Assembly: GCA_003640385.1 (NCBI GenBank)
Contig: RCAB01000212.1
Span: forward strand, 1 to 64,000
Length of the DNA stretch: 64,000 nucleotides
Direction of reading: 5' to 3'
DNA from: Setaria digitata
Lineage: Eukaryota > Nematoda > Chromadorea > Rhabditida > Setariidae
The notes beneath the pieces are model-generated. The model saw only the letters and a list, made by a program, of their open reading frames with translations. It was not told where the DNA came from and did no database searches. Numbering within the stretch: the first letter of the stretch is position 1; the number at the start of each line of letters is the position of its first letter. A program made the position numbers and the translations under genes. Positions 52,622 through 64,000 of this stretch are shown in pieces.

Positions 52622-54954
52622 ATGTCCGATATGGCTATTGGGAATCGAATTGTTGAATCACGTATCACGTGTCCTTTCCTTGATACATTGAAATTACGTG
52701 TCCTTGAAGATGATAACGTAAGCTATCACGTAACCAAGTTTCCCATGTCACTCCTTGAATGTTTTATGACGCTTTCATTAGTAGCCTTTTACGATATCTA
52801 TTTGCTCTATCTAAGGTAAGTCCTATCTTTCATCTGGAAGAAAAATTTTACTTCTAGAAGTATTTACAGTCCTGCTGAAACTGACAATGTTAGAAATCTT
52901 CTAAACTGCAAATAATCTCTTGCTAGGGGCTAGAAAAGATCTCTAGACAAGCTAAATTGAGAAGAGCCTAGCAACAAAGTTTATTCATCGATATATGAAG
53001 TTGACCATAAGCAAACTTCCATTCAACGTATTACACTTCCCAAACCCTTCGAAGGCATTCATCCGATCGTCGTCACTAAACAAGAATGCATTACTGAACT
53101 AAAACTGACATCATCGTGTTCGTCTTGACTGCGTGAAAGAATGCGGAAAGCAAAGTGAAATCCCTCTTCTGTCATAAATTACAGTTGATGCATTCCTTTG
53201 AAGAGCTCTAATCAAACTGTGAGAATTTGGAATTGAGATCAAGTGAGAATTGGCTAAGGACTGGCTGATAGGCTGAAGATGAGGCTCACGCTTGAGGCAT
53301 TAAATTGTACTGCAAGAATGAGAAGCCACTGAATTTTGTCTACTTCTTATCTTTATTCTTTAAATTAAAACAATTTCTATTGTTAACTGTCTAGGAAGGA
53401 CATTTTCTTGTTGCTAATCTAGTATGATAATGGATGTGATAGTGATTGCAACAGGGAATAAGTTGCTTTCTAGCATTATTTAACTCCTAAATTATAGAGG
53501 TCACTCTATTATCGAGCATTTATCATTTTAGCATCTAAAATGAAAGTTTGATTTCAGGTATTCTTCCGTAAAAAGATGCTGTGGCCTGAAAAAAAGTATT
53601 AGAAGCGCACTGTTCATTAACATACTTCCTTTATTTAAAAGAAAGAAAAGATTTAATTGTTTCTATTATTTATTAATTATTCCTCTGATTAGTATCAGGC
53701 AAAATTTCTCCCGTCTGGAATTGATACCACTCAAAAAAAAAAAANATTGTTTCTATTATTTATTAATTATTCCTCTGATTGGTATCAGGCAAAATTTCTC
53801 CCGTCTGGAATTGATACCACTCAAAAAAAAAAAAATAAATAAATAAACAAATAAATAAAAAAATGGAATAAAACAAAATGATGAGTAATATGTTAGATTT
53901 TCTTGGAAAAAAATTTGCTATTTAAGGATCTTCTTAATTTCCTTTTTTTTTTTTTTTTGAATTTTATTTATATTTGGACATAATTAAGAAAGAAATAACC
54001 TATAATTATTCAAATTTATGGAATTCCAACAAAACAATTTTTTTCAGCAATCTTTTTAACCGTAAATCAGAAAAGCATGAAGAAGGCGGAAAAGACAAAG
54101 AATGATAGGAAAGTTTCGAACAGTTCGATTCGATTGAAATGCACTGATAATGTCGATGCTAAAAAGAAGGAAATGAATGCAATGTTATTATTGCCGTTAG
54201 GAAGAATTAAAAAAAGATGAGAAAACAAGTTCTTCGTGAATGTTTGTTGTAGAATGCACAACATTGAAATGAAATCAAAAAATGAAGCAAGAAAAAAAAA
54301 TTCGACTTCATATGTGAATTTAAAAACTTTTTTAAAGTAATACTAGAAGAATTTAAAAAAAGAAAAAAGAAAAGAAAATTCAAATGTTCAAATTAATAAT
54401 TTGCAAGAATCTTGCTTTAGATATAATTATGCTTAAGTTCAATTTATTTCTATACAAATTTATAATCAGTCTTGGCAATTTATCAAATTATTGCAAGTCT
54501 CGCATTTTCCATATCACTTAGATGCACCAATCTTCAGAAATATTAAAATGAATAAAAGAAATAGAAAAATCAGTCCACTGATAATATAGTATATCGATTT
54601 ACCTGATCGTACTGATTGATTAAATGGGACAAAAATACGGAAATATTTTGGATAGTAAAAATGGATGTAAAGAGGAAGTTGATGCGAAATACACTTGAAT
54701 TGACAGTTCTGCAATGCAAGAATGTTGCAAATAATCATCCCAATATAAAAACACCCAATTTCAGGAGTATGAAGGACTGTCAGCTTCCTGTTAGCAATCC
54801 GGATCCAGTTAACTGTTTACACCGTTCGTTTGATGATTTAAAAAAGAAACGAAATGTTTCGTAAGTAATTAGTCATTGAACTAGTAATGCAGGAAGTAAA
54901 AGTGAAAGTGGGCAGCCTCTAACATTCTTTCCAACTTTTTTTTTTTTCAGTTAA
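52622..54954 (+). CDS. Candidate small spliced gene, 97 aa, unknown function
   Basis: The ATG at 52622 follows an in-frame TGA and opens a 64-codon exon ending at a textbook CTAAG|GTAAGT donor (52815). The next acceptor with matching phase is AATTTCAG at 54764. Exon 2 (54765-54860) reads MKDCQLPVSNPDPVNCLHRS and DDLKKKRNVS, then ends in GTAAGT. A poly-T plus CAG acceptor at 54950 follows, and the frame closes there at TAA (54952-54954). The protein would have one hydrophobic stretch (about residues 48-64) and a basic tail; I recognise no family. Exon 3 has another strong AG|GTAAGT donor at 55083 and a CTGCAG acceptor at 55205, so the transcript probably continues. An alternative start at 54624, spliced at 54666, gives a 52-aa frame through exon 3 (stop at 55066). 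Splice support is better than coding support. Confidence 0.33.
53656..53834. repeat. 89-bp direct duplication around a single N (53745)
   Basis: Bases 53656-53744 and 53746-53834 differ by one A/G change. It lies in the putative first intron of the plus-strand unit at 52.6-55.4 kb. Confidence 0.85.
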
Positions 54955-55411
54955 TTATGATGTTTTCAACAATTTACAGTGGACGCCTAACTCGAATACT
55001 GATTTATTTCAGTTACTTTTTGGCACAGCGATAAATAATGACGACGTACTGTGCCAGCATAAGTGATCAATGTGATCAGTCAGGTAAGTATCGTGAAGTG
55101 AAGATACCTTTTGCTAAAGGGAAGAAGTAAAGATACCTTTTGCTGATGCAAATGCCTTTACATCACAATGCCTTCATTATTTATGCAATCGTCGTACATC
55201 TGCAGGGACAATTGCAAATGTCGCATATTTTGCATACAATTATATTTGTTTACAATATAATCCATCTACTTCTCATACAAAATGTAAACATTTGTGAAGT
55301 AGAGAAAACTGGTAGGAAATTAAATACGGCAGTGAATTACGAAATGTAATCGATACTTTTGTAAGTTTATTTGAAAAAAAAAAAAAGAAGAAATGTAAAG
55401 CTAGAAGTTTG

Positions 55412-55417
55412 AATAAA
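55412..55417 (+). promoter_or_regulatory. Possible polyadenylation signal
   Basis: AATAAA downstream of the putative plus-strand exons. It is weak evidence in AT-rich DNA. Confidence 0.2.
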
Positions 55418-58400
55418 TGATAAATCTCAATGTAGTCTGATATAGCAGACTCGCTAAATTACTGCAATTTGTAATTTCACTAAACTGCATAGAAGCAAAA
55501 TGCAGTTTTCATAAGACATGCATGCAAATCAGTTTGCCTTCGCACTGCTAGGTTAGGAGGCATGAACAACGAGAATACTTTGAACAAAGAGATGGCCGAT
55601 TTGAACTGCTGAAGAAGGAAATTCAGCATGCAGTCGTTGTCACCCTAATTTCGATGGTTTTGTCCGATCACGCGAGATGAATTTCGCCATCTCGATCAGC
55701 GACCCCCTCTCATCTATTTTTTGAGTTCTCTTGAGAAAAGTTCTCATCCATTCTAGTATGTCTACAACACAACAGCTCATATCTCGAGAGTGACTACCCA
55801 CTTCCAGAACCGTTCGCGCTATTTCACAAAGTGTCATCCGGTTTCCGTCAGTCCCGTAAATTGTAAAAGCTCTTACAAATGAATGATTAGTTAATATTGA
55901 TCAAATATTTTAAAAAGACTCAAAGTCAAGCATTCTATCGAACTGAAGAAAAAACTAGATTTAATTTCTTCCTCTTTCAAACTTCTCTAGCTTTGTCAAA
56001 ACAAACAAAAAAGACTTTGTCAAAAATAACTTAGTAGAAATGGCATTAACTTCTCAAAACAATCATTTTCGGCAGATATTTGTCCCTTCCGAACACGAAA
56101 TATTCAAAACAAATTAAGTCTATCTAGCAAAGTAAGCCAGCACAATAGATGAATGCTCATACAACAAGGCTTTCTACACTAAAATACTCTGCACTATACT
56201 GAATTTCGACACTTACTGCAATAATAAATACAATTTCATGGCAAGAAGCGACTGCAGCATTTGATATTTCTGACCATCTAAGTCTTTTTCACTTAGTACG
56301 AACTAGCATGTTAGTTTCACAATTATAATAATACTGCTATAATCTTAGTCTCTTTGAACTATAATCTATCTATATTTATTATACTTCTTCTCCTAAAATT
56401 TACACTTAAAAAGTATGCTGAATCCTGAAAAGTCTGATTGATAAGTTTATGTAATTATGGAAAAAAGCCTCATGAGTCCATAGAGATAAGTGATTATTTC
56501 TCGATCAATGGACTGGGCATTTTGATTGTACAAACATCCCAATAAGTAAAGAAATATAATTTGTTCTCAAAATCATTTGATTATTTTCTATTAATTTGCA
56601 AATTTTACAATGAAATAGAAGAATGTTTCCAGTTGATGGACCTCTAATGTGTTTTTTTACTGCAGAAAAAAATTATTTTTTTTCAGCCAATATTTTTACC
56701 AAATAATGCCGAACAAATATTTTTATTCTTTCATATTTCCTTAAAGTTATTAATTAGTAAGTTTAGTAGTACTAAAATACAATGCAAAAGATTCGCTACT
56801 TTTAATATTTGAAAAATTTACAGTTAAATTTATTTACACTCGAAAATTTTGGAACTGTACTTGAAATGGAAATGAATGTTCTGTTTTAATATCATTTACT
56901 GTGAGACAGTAAAAAAAATTAATAATAATTCAAACATATCTCTAACTTGTCTGTCTATAAATTTGTTCTCGAGTTGAAAAATTGAAATGTTTTAAATCGA
57001 ATTCAGGACTTACCTCGAACATTTTATTTTTTCTAAAACCATGTAGAAAACACTAAATGTAAAAATAATTTCAACATTTTTTTGGCTATTTGAAATTTGA
57101 AATCTTCCCCTCACGGAACTACAAACCGGAAAATAACAATGCAAATAATATTACAGAGTAAATTATATAGCAAATTAATTCTTTTAAGAAATTGCAAGTA
57201 CCATGAAAGTGACTATTTTCAAGTAACTAAAGGAAAAATTCCTTGTCCAAAATATATGGAAATTTTGCGTGGAAAATAGAACTGATAATTTCGAAAATCT
57301 ATATCATCGTTTTCAATAAACTGTTAAAGTAAACTTTCCAGGTGGAAAATTCTAACTTCCTAATTATTAGCTACTAAAAAAAAAAATGAAAAATGACAAA
57401 TAAATAAATAGGAGAGCAGTGTGTTGTAAACATGACCAATAACCTGTTCCTGACAATAAAAAATGTTTTTTTTTTTTTCTAAGAATGATAAGAAGTTACT
57501 AGCAAAACACAAATAATTATAACGGAAAGGAATAGAGGGAAGCATTTATTTCTCAAAATTTTATAAATCGAACAAAGTTGACAGTGAAGAAAATTTTTCA
57601 ATTATTTAGCAGCATAGAATGTTACCAACTTAACACTTATCATTTTATCAAGTTCAAAAACGGTGATAATCATCTATGCTCAATCCTTGTAGTTCTTTTT
57701 CTTTTGAGTTCATTCTTCCATGAAGCTAAATATTATTTTATCAGTTAGAATTCATTTCATCTGTTAAGCTCTTTGTCTAGATCAGGCCTTTTCAAATCAC
57801 CCTAATTACTCCAAATAAGGTTCACTCCAATTTTTTTTATTAAATGGTCGAATTTAATGATCAGTCATAACACACTTCAAAAGTTGATCCAAAATCTTTG
57901 ACAATATTGTATTTTTTTTTTTGTTCATTTTTTTTTTTTTTTTTTTGTGGTTACTGATTAAAAATTTTTAACTGAAATATTTTTTTAAACAAATGTAAAA
58001 ATTTTTAATTTAGAACGGATGTACCAATCATTTAAATATTTTTTTAAATATTTTGTGAATCAAAAATTCTTTTTTTTTTTGCACCGAGATAAGAAGAAGA
58101 AAATAATCAAGCCACGATCATCTGAAGCTTAATCGTTATTAGATTTTAAGCTAGTAATTTTATGTGTGAATCAGTTTGGCAATTCTATATCAGATATCAT
58201 ATCAAATTAAAAATGCTTTTTGTTTCTTTAAATACACTTGTCTAATACTAATCGGAAATTTCTCTCCTTAGCATAGAATGCTTTCCTGTTCTACTTCTAC
58301 GTATAGATTTTAAAAAGATATGTAAATGATTTTACGTGAAGCTTCCCCAAACACGATATTTCGACAACTTTCCAGTATTTGTTACTAGTTTTTAGACTTG

Positions 58401-60974
58401 AATCCCATTTATCCATTTATTACTATTATTATCATTCTTCTTAATATTATTATTTATTAATATTTCTTATTATAATTGCTATTTATTTATTTATTTATTC
58501 ATTTATTTATTTTTAATACAGCTATCCTTTGTTATTTCATGTAGAAATTAATATGCTCACCATTAAAGTTACTGTTTTATAAAATAAAATCCGCAACTTT
58601 TCAAAGTATCAAACCATGAACAGAGCCTTTTTAAAAAGCTAGCTCATAAATTTTGAATAATTTTTAGTACATCCTATTTATTTTAAAATTACTGCCACAG
58701 GTATTTCCAACAGTCGTAGTCCAAATACGGCTGAACAAATTATTACTTAGTCCTTTTAGTCTTAATGTGCACATATTGTCGATAGTTCAACGCTTGCTGT
58801 GCAAATAAATTACTATGTATTTCTGAGAAGTGATTAGTTAGTGCAAACTTAGAGATTCGTCCCTTTTCTACTGGCTAAGAAAGTAAGCAACTATAGAGCA
58901 ATTCTTTTATGGCTTAGAAAAATTTGCTTCCTTCTCTAAATTTTTAAACTCTTTATTTAAAGGCTTGAATAAAATGCTTCTAAAGTTTCGATGAGAACAT
59001 TGTCAACAGCGAGCATATCCTTGAAGTGCTGGATGTAATTCTCTTCCAGAAAGTCTCTTCAATATATTTTAAATCTAATTTATTTTCCCAACTTATTGGT
59101 CACTCTTCCTATGCAATGACTTGAATACCTTCTTTACTCAAATTTCACACACACACACACACAGACAAATTAATTAAAATGATTATCATCACTAATCAAA
59201 TGATAATTGCTAGTTCAAAACATAACTGCATGACTGCTTTGTCAGAACATAATGATTTATCGCCCTTATCAGCGATCTCACAAATTTGATAGCAATTATC
59301 AATATCAATTGCATTGCTCAATTTCACTGATTTTATTTTTATAAAAAATAAATAAATGAATTCATTTCTCATGAAGGAATTTCATTTTAATCATAATTTA
59401 TCCTCTTAATTAAAACGAGAAAACACTTTGTAAAAGGTATTTTTAAGGCAAACTAAATAGCATTAGAATTCTTTCAGACTAAAGTTTCAACAATGAAGGT
59501 TTTATCGCACGTGAATTTGCACGTAAGTATACGTGTGTTCTTCCAGTGATTTTTTTTTTTTTTAGATGATTTATCTGACTAACCAAACTCCAGTAATTAA
59601 TGATTAACATCTTCCATGTCATTATTTTATCGTCTACAGCTACTTGATTTTTAAGTGTAAATAAATATTTGTTAAGCGGTAAAAATTTTAAATTTGAAGG
59701 GTCGTACTTTGGCGTCACGATTATATTCCAAAATAAAATGTCAACAAAAAGACACTTTTGCCGTCAGGAATGTTTTTCAATTCTAAAAAAACAATTATAG
59801 AAAAAAATTGTTTTTTAAAATTCCAGCACTTTTTTAGATGCACATTTTATAACATTCAGCAATTTTACGCATCTTTCTATGAAATATACAGACATGTACA
59901 ATTTCGAGAATCGAGTCTGAAAGATGGAAAAGTTCTTGCAGACGAAATTTCTTAAAACTCCTTTTTTGACAGACAAATCTTTTATTTTTAAATTTCAATA
60001 AATAAAATGCTGAAACAAACGATCCTTAATTTGTATCAAAGTTAGAAGTTAGCACACTTCATAAAATGATTGCTCAAGACTATTAATGAAAAAGATTATT
60101 AATATTTGACAGGAAAAAAATTAATGTGCTAATTTAAAAACCAAAACCAATAGGAACCTAAGTTACTTGCACGTATTAAGGGAGTTTGGGATTTCATCGT
60201 TAAGATTGCAAAGAAATAATAAAGGTATCATGTAGTGTAGACGCTGAAGAAACCCTGGTGAGCTGGAAAAATATTTGGAAAATTTTGCATCAAATAAAGG
60301 ATAGAAAAATTTAATCCTACAGAAATGATATGCTATCCTGAATTAGACAGATAAAGGGTGCATTTCCAATTCTTCAGCTTTGTTTAATTGCGCTTCTCCT
60401 CATTCAGAAGTTAGCAAGATGTCGAGATTAAGATTGAATCAGTTTTTGTGTAAAATTTCAAAATTTCAAGAAGAGGAAAAGAATGATAAGAATGAAATGA
60501 GTTCACTTTTGGCATCAGGATACAAAATAAAAAACGATTAATGATAAGCAATCATCAATTAGACAAATCTTTATCTAAAATATGAAAATGGAAATTTAAA
60601 TGCATCGAATTCTTTTTTATTTTCTTGTTAATAAAAAATATATACTTAGTAAGAGCATAATATGTCATTAGTAAGTTTCCTATTAAAAAAAAAAAAAAAA
60701 AAAAAAGAAAACTTCGAAACTGGCAATAAAAAAACCACAAAAATGAAATTAGAATTTTCTTATTTCAATTTAGTAATACAGTGAATGTGAAATGATCAAA
60801 TTTTAGGGGCTTCAAAAAGAAAAAAATCTTCTGAAAAGTGGTAATTCTCCGTCTATGCATATGTCTTGTCCAATAGTCGGGAAATTTCATTAATTTCTAA
60901 AATAGTTCAAAATATATATGTAAATATAACTTTTAATAAACCATAAGAACTTATTAGGATGCATATTCAGTTAG
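55418..60974. other. Mostly non-coding AT-rich region
   Basis: No confident gene. Bases 55640-55860 are clearly GC-richer than the surroundings and carry a minus-strand open frame of about 85 codons, treated as a finding. A short (CA)n run sits at about 59148-59162. Confidence 0.5.
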
Positions 60975-60980
60975 TTTATT
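60975..60980 (-). promoter_or_regulatory. Candidate polyadenylation signal
   Basis: AATAAA on the minus strand, about 140 bases past the stop of the candidate small membrane-protein gene. Confidence 0.35.
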
Positions 60981-61116
60981 GATAACAGCAAATGATGACT
61001 TGACGTGACATTAAGTTTATACAAATGTTACTTCTAATGAATCCTAATCTTCTAATAAATAGTAGATGCGACTAGTTCATTGAATCCGTTAGATGAATAT
61101 TATAAGTAGCAAAAGT

Positions 61117-62077
61117 TTAAAATTGCTCACAGAATACAATTGAAGCAACCGTATCGTGCTGGTACATTGTGTCGTATTTGTTGTCACCTAGTGCTGTCAT
61201 CTGTCATCGACACAACTCTCGAATCCTTCTTCACCGTGGATATTATTGACAAAACAAAACTGATGACAAGGTGATGACCATAATTCGTTCTGTTTAAATC
61301 GACCAGTTCAATTCATACTTTCACTAGTCAAATTTTGCTTTCTATGTGCATCATTAATTTTTCGCCGCAATTCAGTTGCATTTAAAGAATTAAATTTGCA
61401 AATAACAACCATCATTGACACAAATTATGTCGCAGTAAAAGGCACTTTGTCTATCAGCAATAAGGACCATTCCTTGATAATCACTGCTTATCACAAGACT
61501 AATTCATTTTTAAAATTTTTGTCCACACAAAATATTCAAATTATTTTCATTGCCTTGATATACGCAATCTAATCCGAATGTGGATTATAACTAATAAAAA
61601 CAATTCCTCGAAATATGCTAATTTTCACAGAAAAGAAGAATCTTTTACAATGGAATTAACTTCTACACATACTTTTGATATTGGATTGTTGTTAATAAAT
61701 TCATCAGATGAAGTGATAGCAGTCCGTTTATTATAAAACTGATTACTAAATGACTAACATTTATAATTTGCTAAGAGATCTATTTTCACATAAAATGAGT
61801 CGAATCTGATTCACGGAAATGTACAGAAAAACATACAGTTATTTAGATTGCAAAAAAAAAAAAAAGAAAAAATGAACTATAAAATTTCTTGATAAATAAC
61901 TGATAGTGTTCCGAAATCGTAGTCAATCACGAACAAGGACATTTCGACAGCTTTTTGTTGTTCCACCTATTAACGGATTATGTATTGTAATACATGGCTG
62001 CAATAATAATAATAATAATTAATAATAATAACAATAAAAATAATAATAATATATAATAATAATACTATAATAATAAT

Positions 62078-62133
<56 letters not shown>

Positions 62134-63133
62134 TAATAAGACGGAAGTGCAAAAGCAATCATTTTGTGCCTATTGGTATTGAAATTTCTAAATAGGCCTA
62201 ACTTTATGGATAGTTAGATTTTAAGGAATCGAAAATCGGAAAATCTGAATGCGAAAAGCCTTAAGCATTATGGTTAATTATTTAGACTAGTCTTATTCTT
62301 TATTTCTATTATCTTAATGCCTTAATATCAAAAGAATACTGAAACGGTGTAGGAAGAGAGTAAACCTTACGGTGGTAATATCATTGTATCGTTGATCGAT
62401 GTCATTTGATTTTTGTGGTTCATCTTTTCCAACAAGTATTGCTGTCACCAGAAGGATTACGATAATTCTGAAATTAAATGCTAATTTTATCAACGTAACA
62501 ATTTAAATTTTCAAAGAAAAGTCCTTCTTTCGGTTATCATTTCAAGTCATATATTTCTCGGTTACCATTTTAGGCGATAGATTTTTTTTCCTACCATTTT
62601 CTTTTATGAGTAGAATTAAACTACGTAAAATTAACTTCAAGAACTTGTAAATTCAAGTTGTAGTTAACATTGAAAATCCATCATTTCAATTGTATATACT
62701 AAATAAAACTGAAAAGTTTTAAATAGTGAAACAATAACCGATTCCCAGACATTCTCATACTGTAAATCAAATGTTAATGAAATCAGAAATCAATTTTCTA
62801 ACTCAAGTGACATTTTAAGAAATTTTAATATGACAAAAGCCGAATATCAACTTGTCTAATCAAATCGATATAGTCGAAAAGAATTACAATTAGTTTATTA
62901 GGATAAAGGAAACTAAAAATGCATATTTGGATATCAATTGAAACTTTAGTTTGCAAAAGGCCAAGAAAATTTAATAATGGAATAATCGAAGAATTGTCAC
63001 ACTGAATGATTGTGTAACAGCCTTTTTGGTACCAAATATTCCGGGAAATTTCTGTAGAGGAAAAAAGAACTTACACGGTTAAAGCTATCAGAAATGGCTG
63101 ATTGAAACCGAAAGTCGAAAATAAATTACCCAT
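61117..63133 (-). CDS. Candidate small single-pass membrane protein, about 79 aa
   Basis: Exon 1 (63133-63075) starts MGNLFSTFGFNQPFLIALT. It ends at a GTAAGT donor and is preceded by a TTTACAG acceptor at 63184, a likely spliced-leader site giving a 50-base leader. Exon 2 (62467-62371) follows a TTTCAG acceptor and continues the hydrophobic segment VIIVILLVTAILVGKDEP before a polar stretch, with a GTAAGG donor. The first two exons sum to 156 nt in frame. Exon 3 (61200-61117) is less certain: its ATGACAG acceptor is poor, but it keeps frame, reads MTALGDNKYDTMYQHD and ends at TAA. The predicted protein has one TM helix (about residues 13-32) and a polar, Asp/Tyr-rich tail. I do not recognise the family. 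Confidence 0.45.
62002..62140. repeat. AAT microsatellite
   Basis: Imperfect (AAT)n, purest at about 62085-62125. It falls in the putative second intron of the small membrane-protein gene. Confidence 0.9.
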
Positions 63134-64000
63134 TTGCTGCCATAAGGTAAGAAATCGAAAAATAGGAAGGAAAAGGTGATAATCTGTAAACAACGAATGA
63201 GGAATGGACTGAGAAATACACTAGTAGAGGAGGGATGCTACGAGATAAGTAATGCACACATAGACTACTAGGCTAGATGTATTCTACCCTAGATATGTAG
63301 CAAATATATATGTGTCTTAGTGTCACTAACATATCGACAAGACATATAGATTTATTCAAACTTGGAACTAATTCGAAACCAATTGATTCTTCTTCATAGA
63401 CACTCAATGTACAGACCTGAATATGGCCAAAGATATGCACAAATTTTTTTTATCTTTCGAGATAAGAAATTGGTGATTGAGATATATTCTCGTCAAGTTT
63501 ATTATGATTTTAGAGAAGTCTTCCTCAGTTATTTGATGTCCTGACCTCAGGCTAATGTTGCTTCATTTGCTAGACATGGGAATTCCTATATGTGATCTAG
63601 TGTAGCCTGCTGTAGTTAGCTTAATTCTTCTATATCAACAATTATTGGCTCATTTTTTAAACTAACTGTTAACAATAGTAGTTAATGTCATTGAATTAGG
63701 CAGTTAAACATTTTTTTTTTTGAACTAGAAATTTCGAGTCATTTAACTAATTCAGTTTTAAAGTAAAAAATCAAATAAATAATTCGGTTTTCAAATAAAG
63801 TGGAAGAACTAAGGAAAATTGTCTAGGTGTTAACCAATCTCTCTAAACTTATATAGTTAGTTCAAAAGCGAGAAATCAAAAAGCTAGGAATGTAACATCA
63901 ATATGTCAAACCAACGGGAAAAACATATATATGATACATGACAATGATAACCATTGTTTAAAAAAAAAATAAAAAATAAAAAATGAAAAAAGAAATTGTT
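63134..64000. other. Right-edge region
   Basis: The first 50 bases are the putative leader of the small membrane-protein gene. The rest is AT-rich with no supported gene. A plus-strand 60-codon frame at 63362-63544 has no supporting signals. Confidence 0.45.

Overview
The window looks like nematode genomic DNA, most likely from a filarial or related clade III worm (an inference). It is very AT-rich, full of poly-A/T runs, and its genes have many short introns ending in TTTCAG-type acceptors. Some first exons begin at isolated acceptors with no visible upstream exon, as expected for spliced-leader trans-splicing.

Layout, left to right. A tRNA-Thr(CGT) gene lies on the minus strand at 679-750. 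A complete tetraspanin gene of 8 exons and 276 aa occupies 3311-6188, minus strand, with every intron in phase 0. About 5.6 kb of intergenic sequence follows, including a CAG repeat. The centre of the window, 11767-46980 on the minus strand, is one very large filamin gene. I traced 58 exons whose splice phases close without conflict into a 3004-residue reading frame. It has about 23 filamin-type Ig repeats, a 647-residue low-complexity insert between repeats 6 and 7, a Lys/Glu-rich helix between repeats 8 and 9, a short hinge between repeats 20 and 21, and a Pro-rich C-terminal tail in place of a canonical dimerisation repeat. This matches the divergent nematode FLN-2 class better than the canonical FLN-1. 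No calponin-homology (CH) actin-binding domain is visible in the window. The traced isoform starts at an ATG preceded by an in-frame stop, so a longer isoform may begin outside the window.

Upstream of filamin (47-64 kb) the sequence is mostly non-coding. It contains two candidate small genes that I consider worth testing: a plus-strand spliced unit at 52.6-55.4 kb, and a minus-strand gene for a roughly 79-aa single-pass membrane protein at 61.1-63.2 kb. Weaker ORFs lie near 49-50 kb and 55.7 kb.

Assembly quality matters here. Four single-N positions are each flanked by near-identical 80-144 bp duplicates, which look like unmerged contig overlaps, and a 33-N gap sits inside an AAT microsatellite. 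I see no mobile element with coding capacity, no CRISPR array and no prokaryote-type operon.
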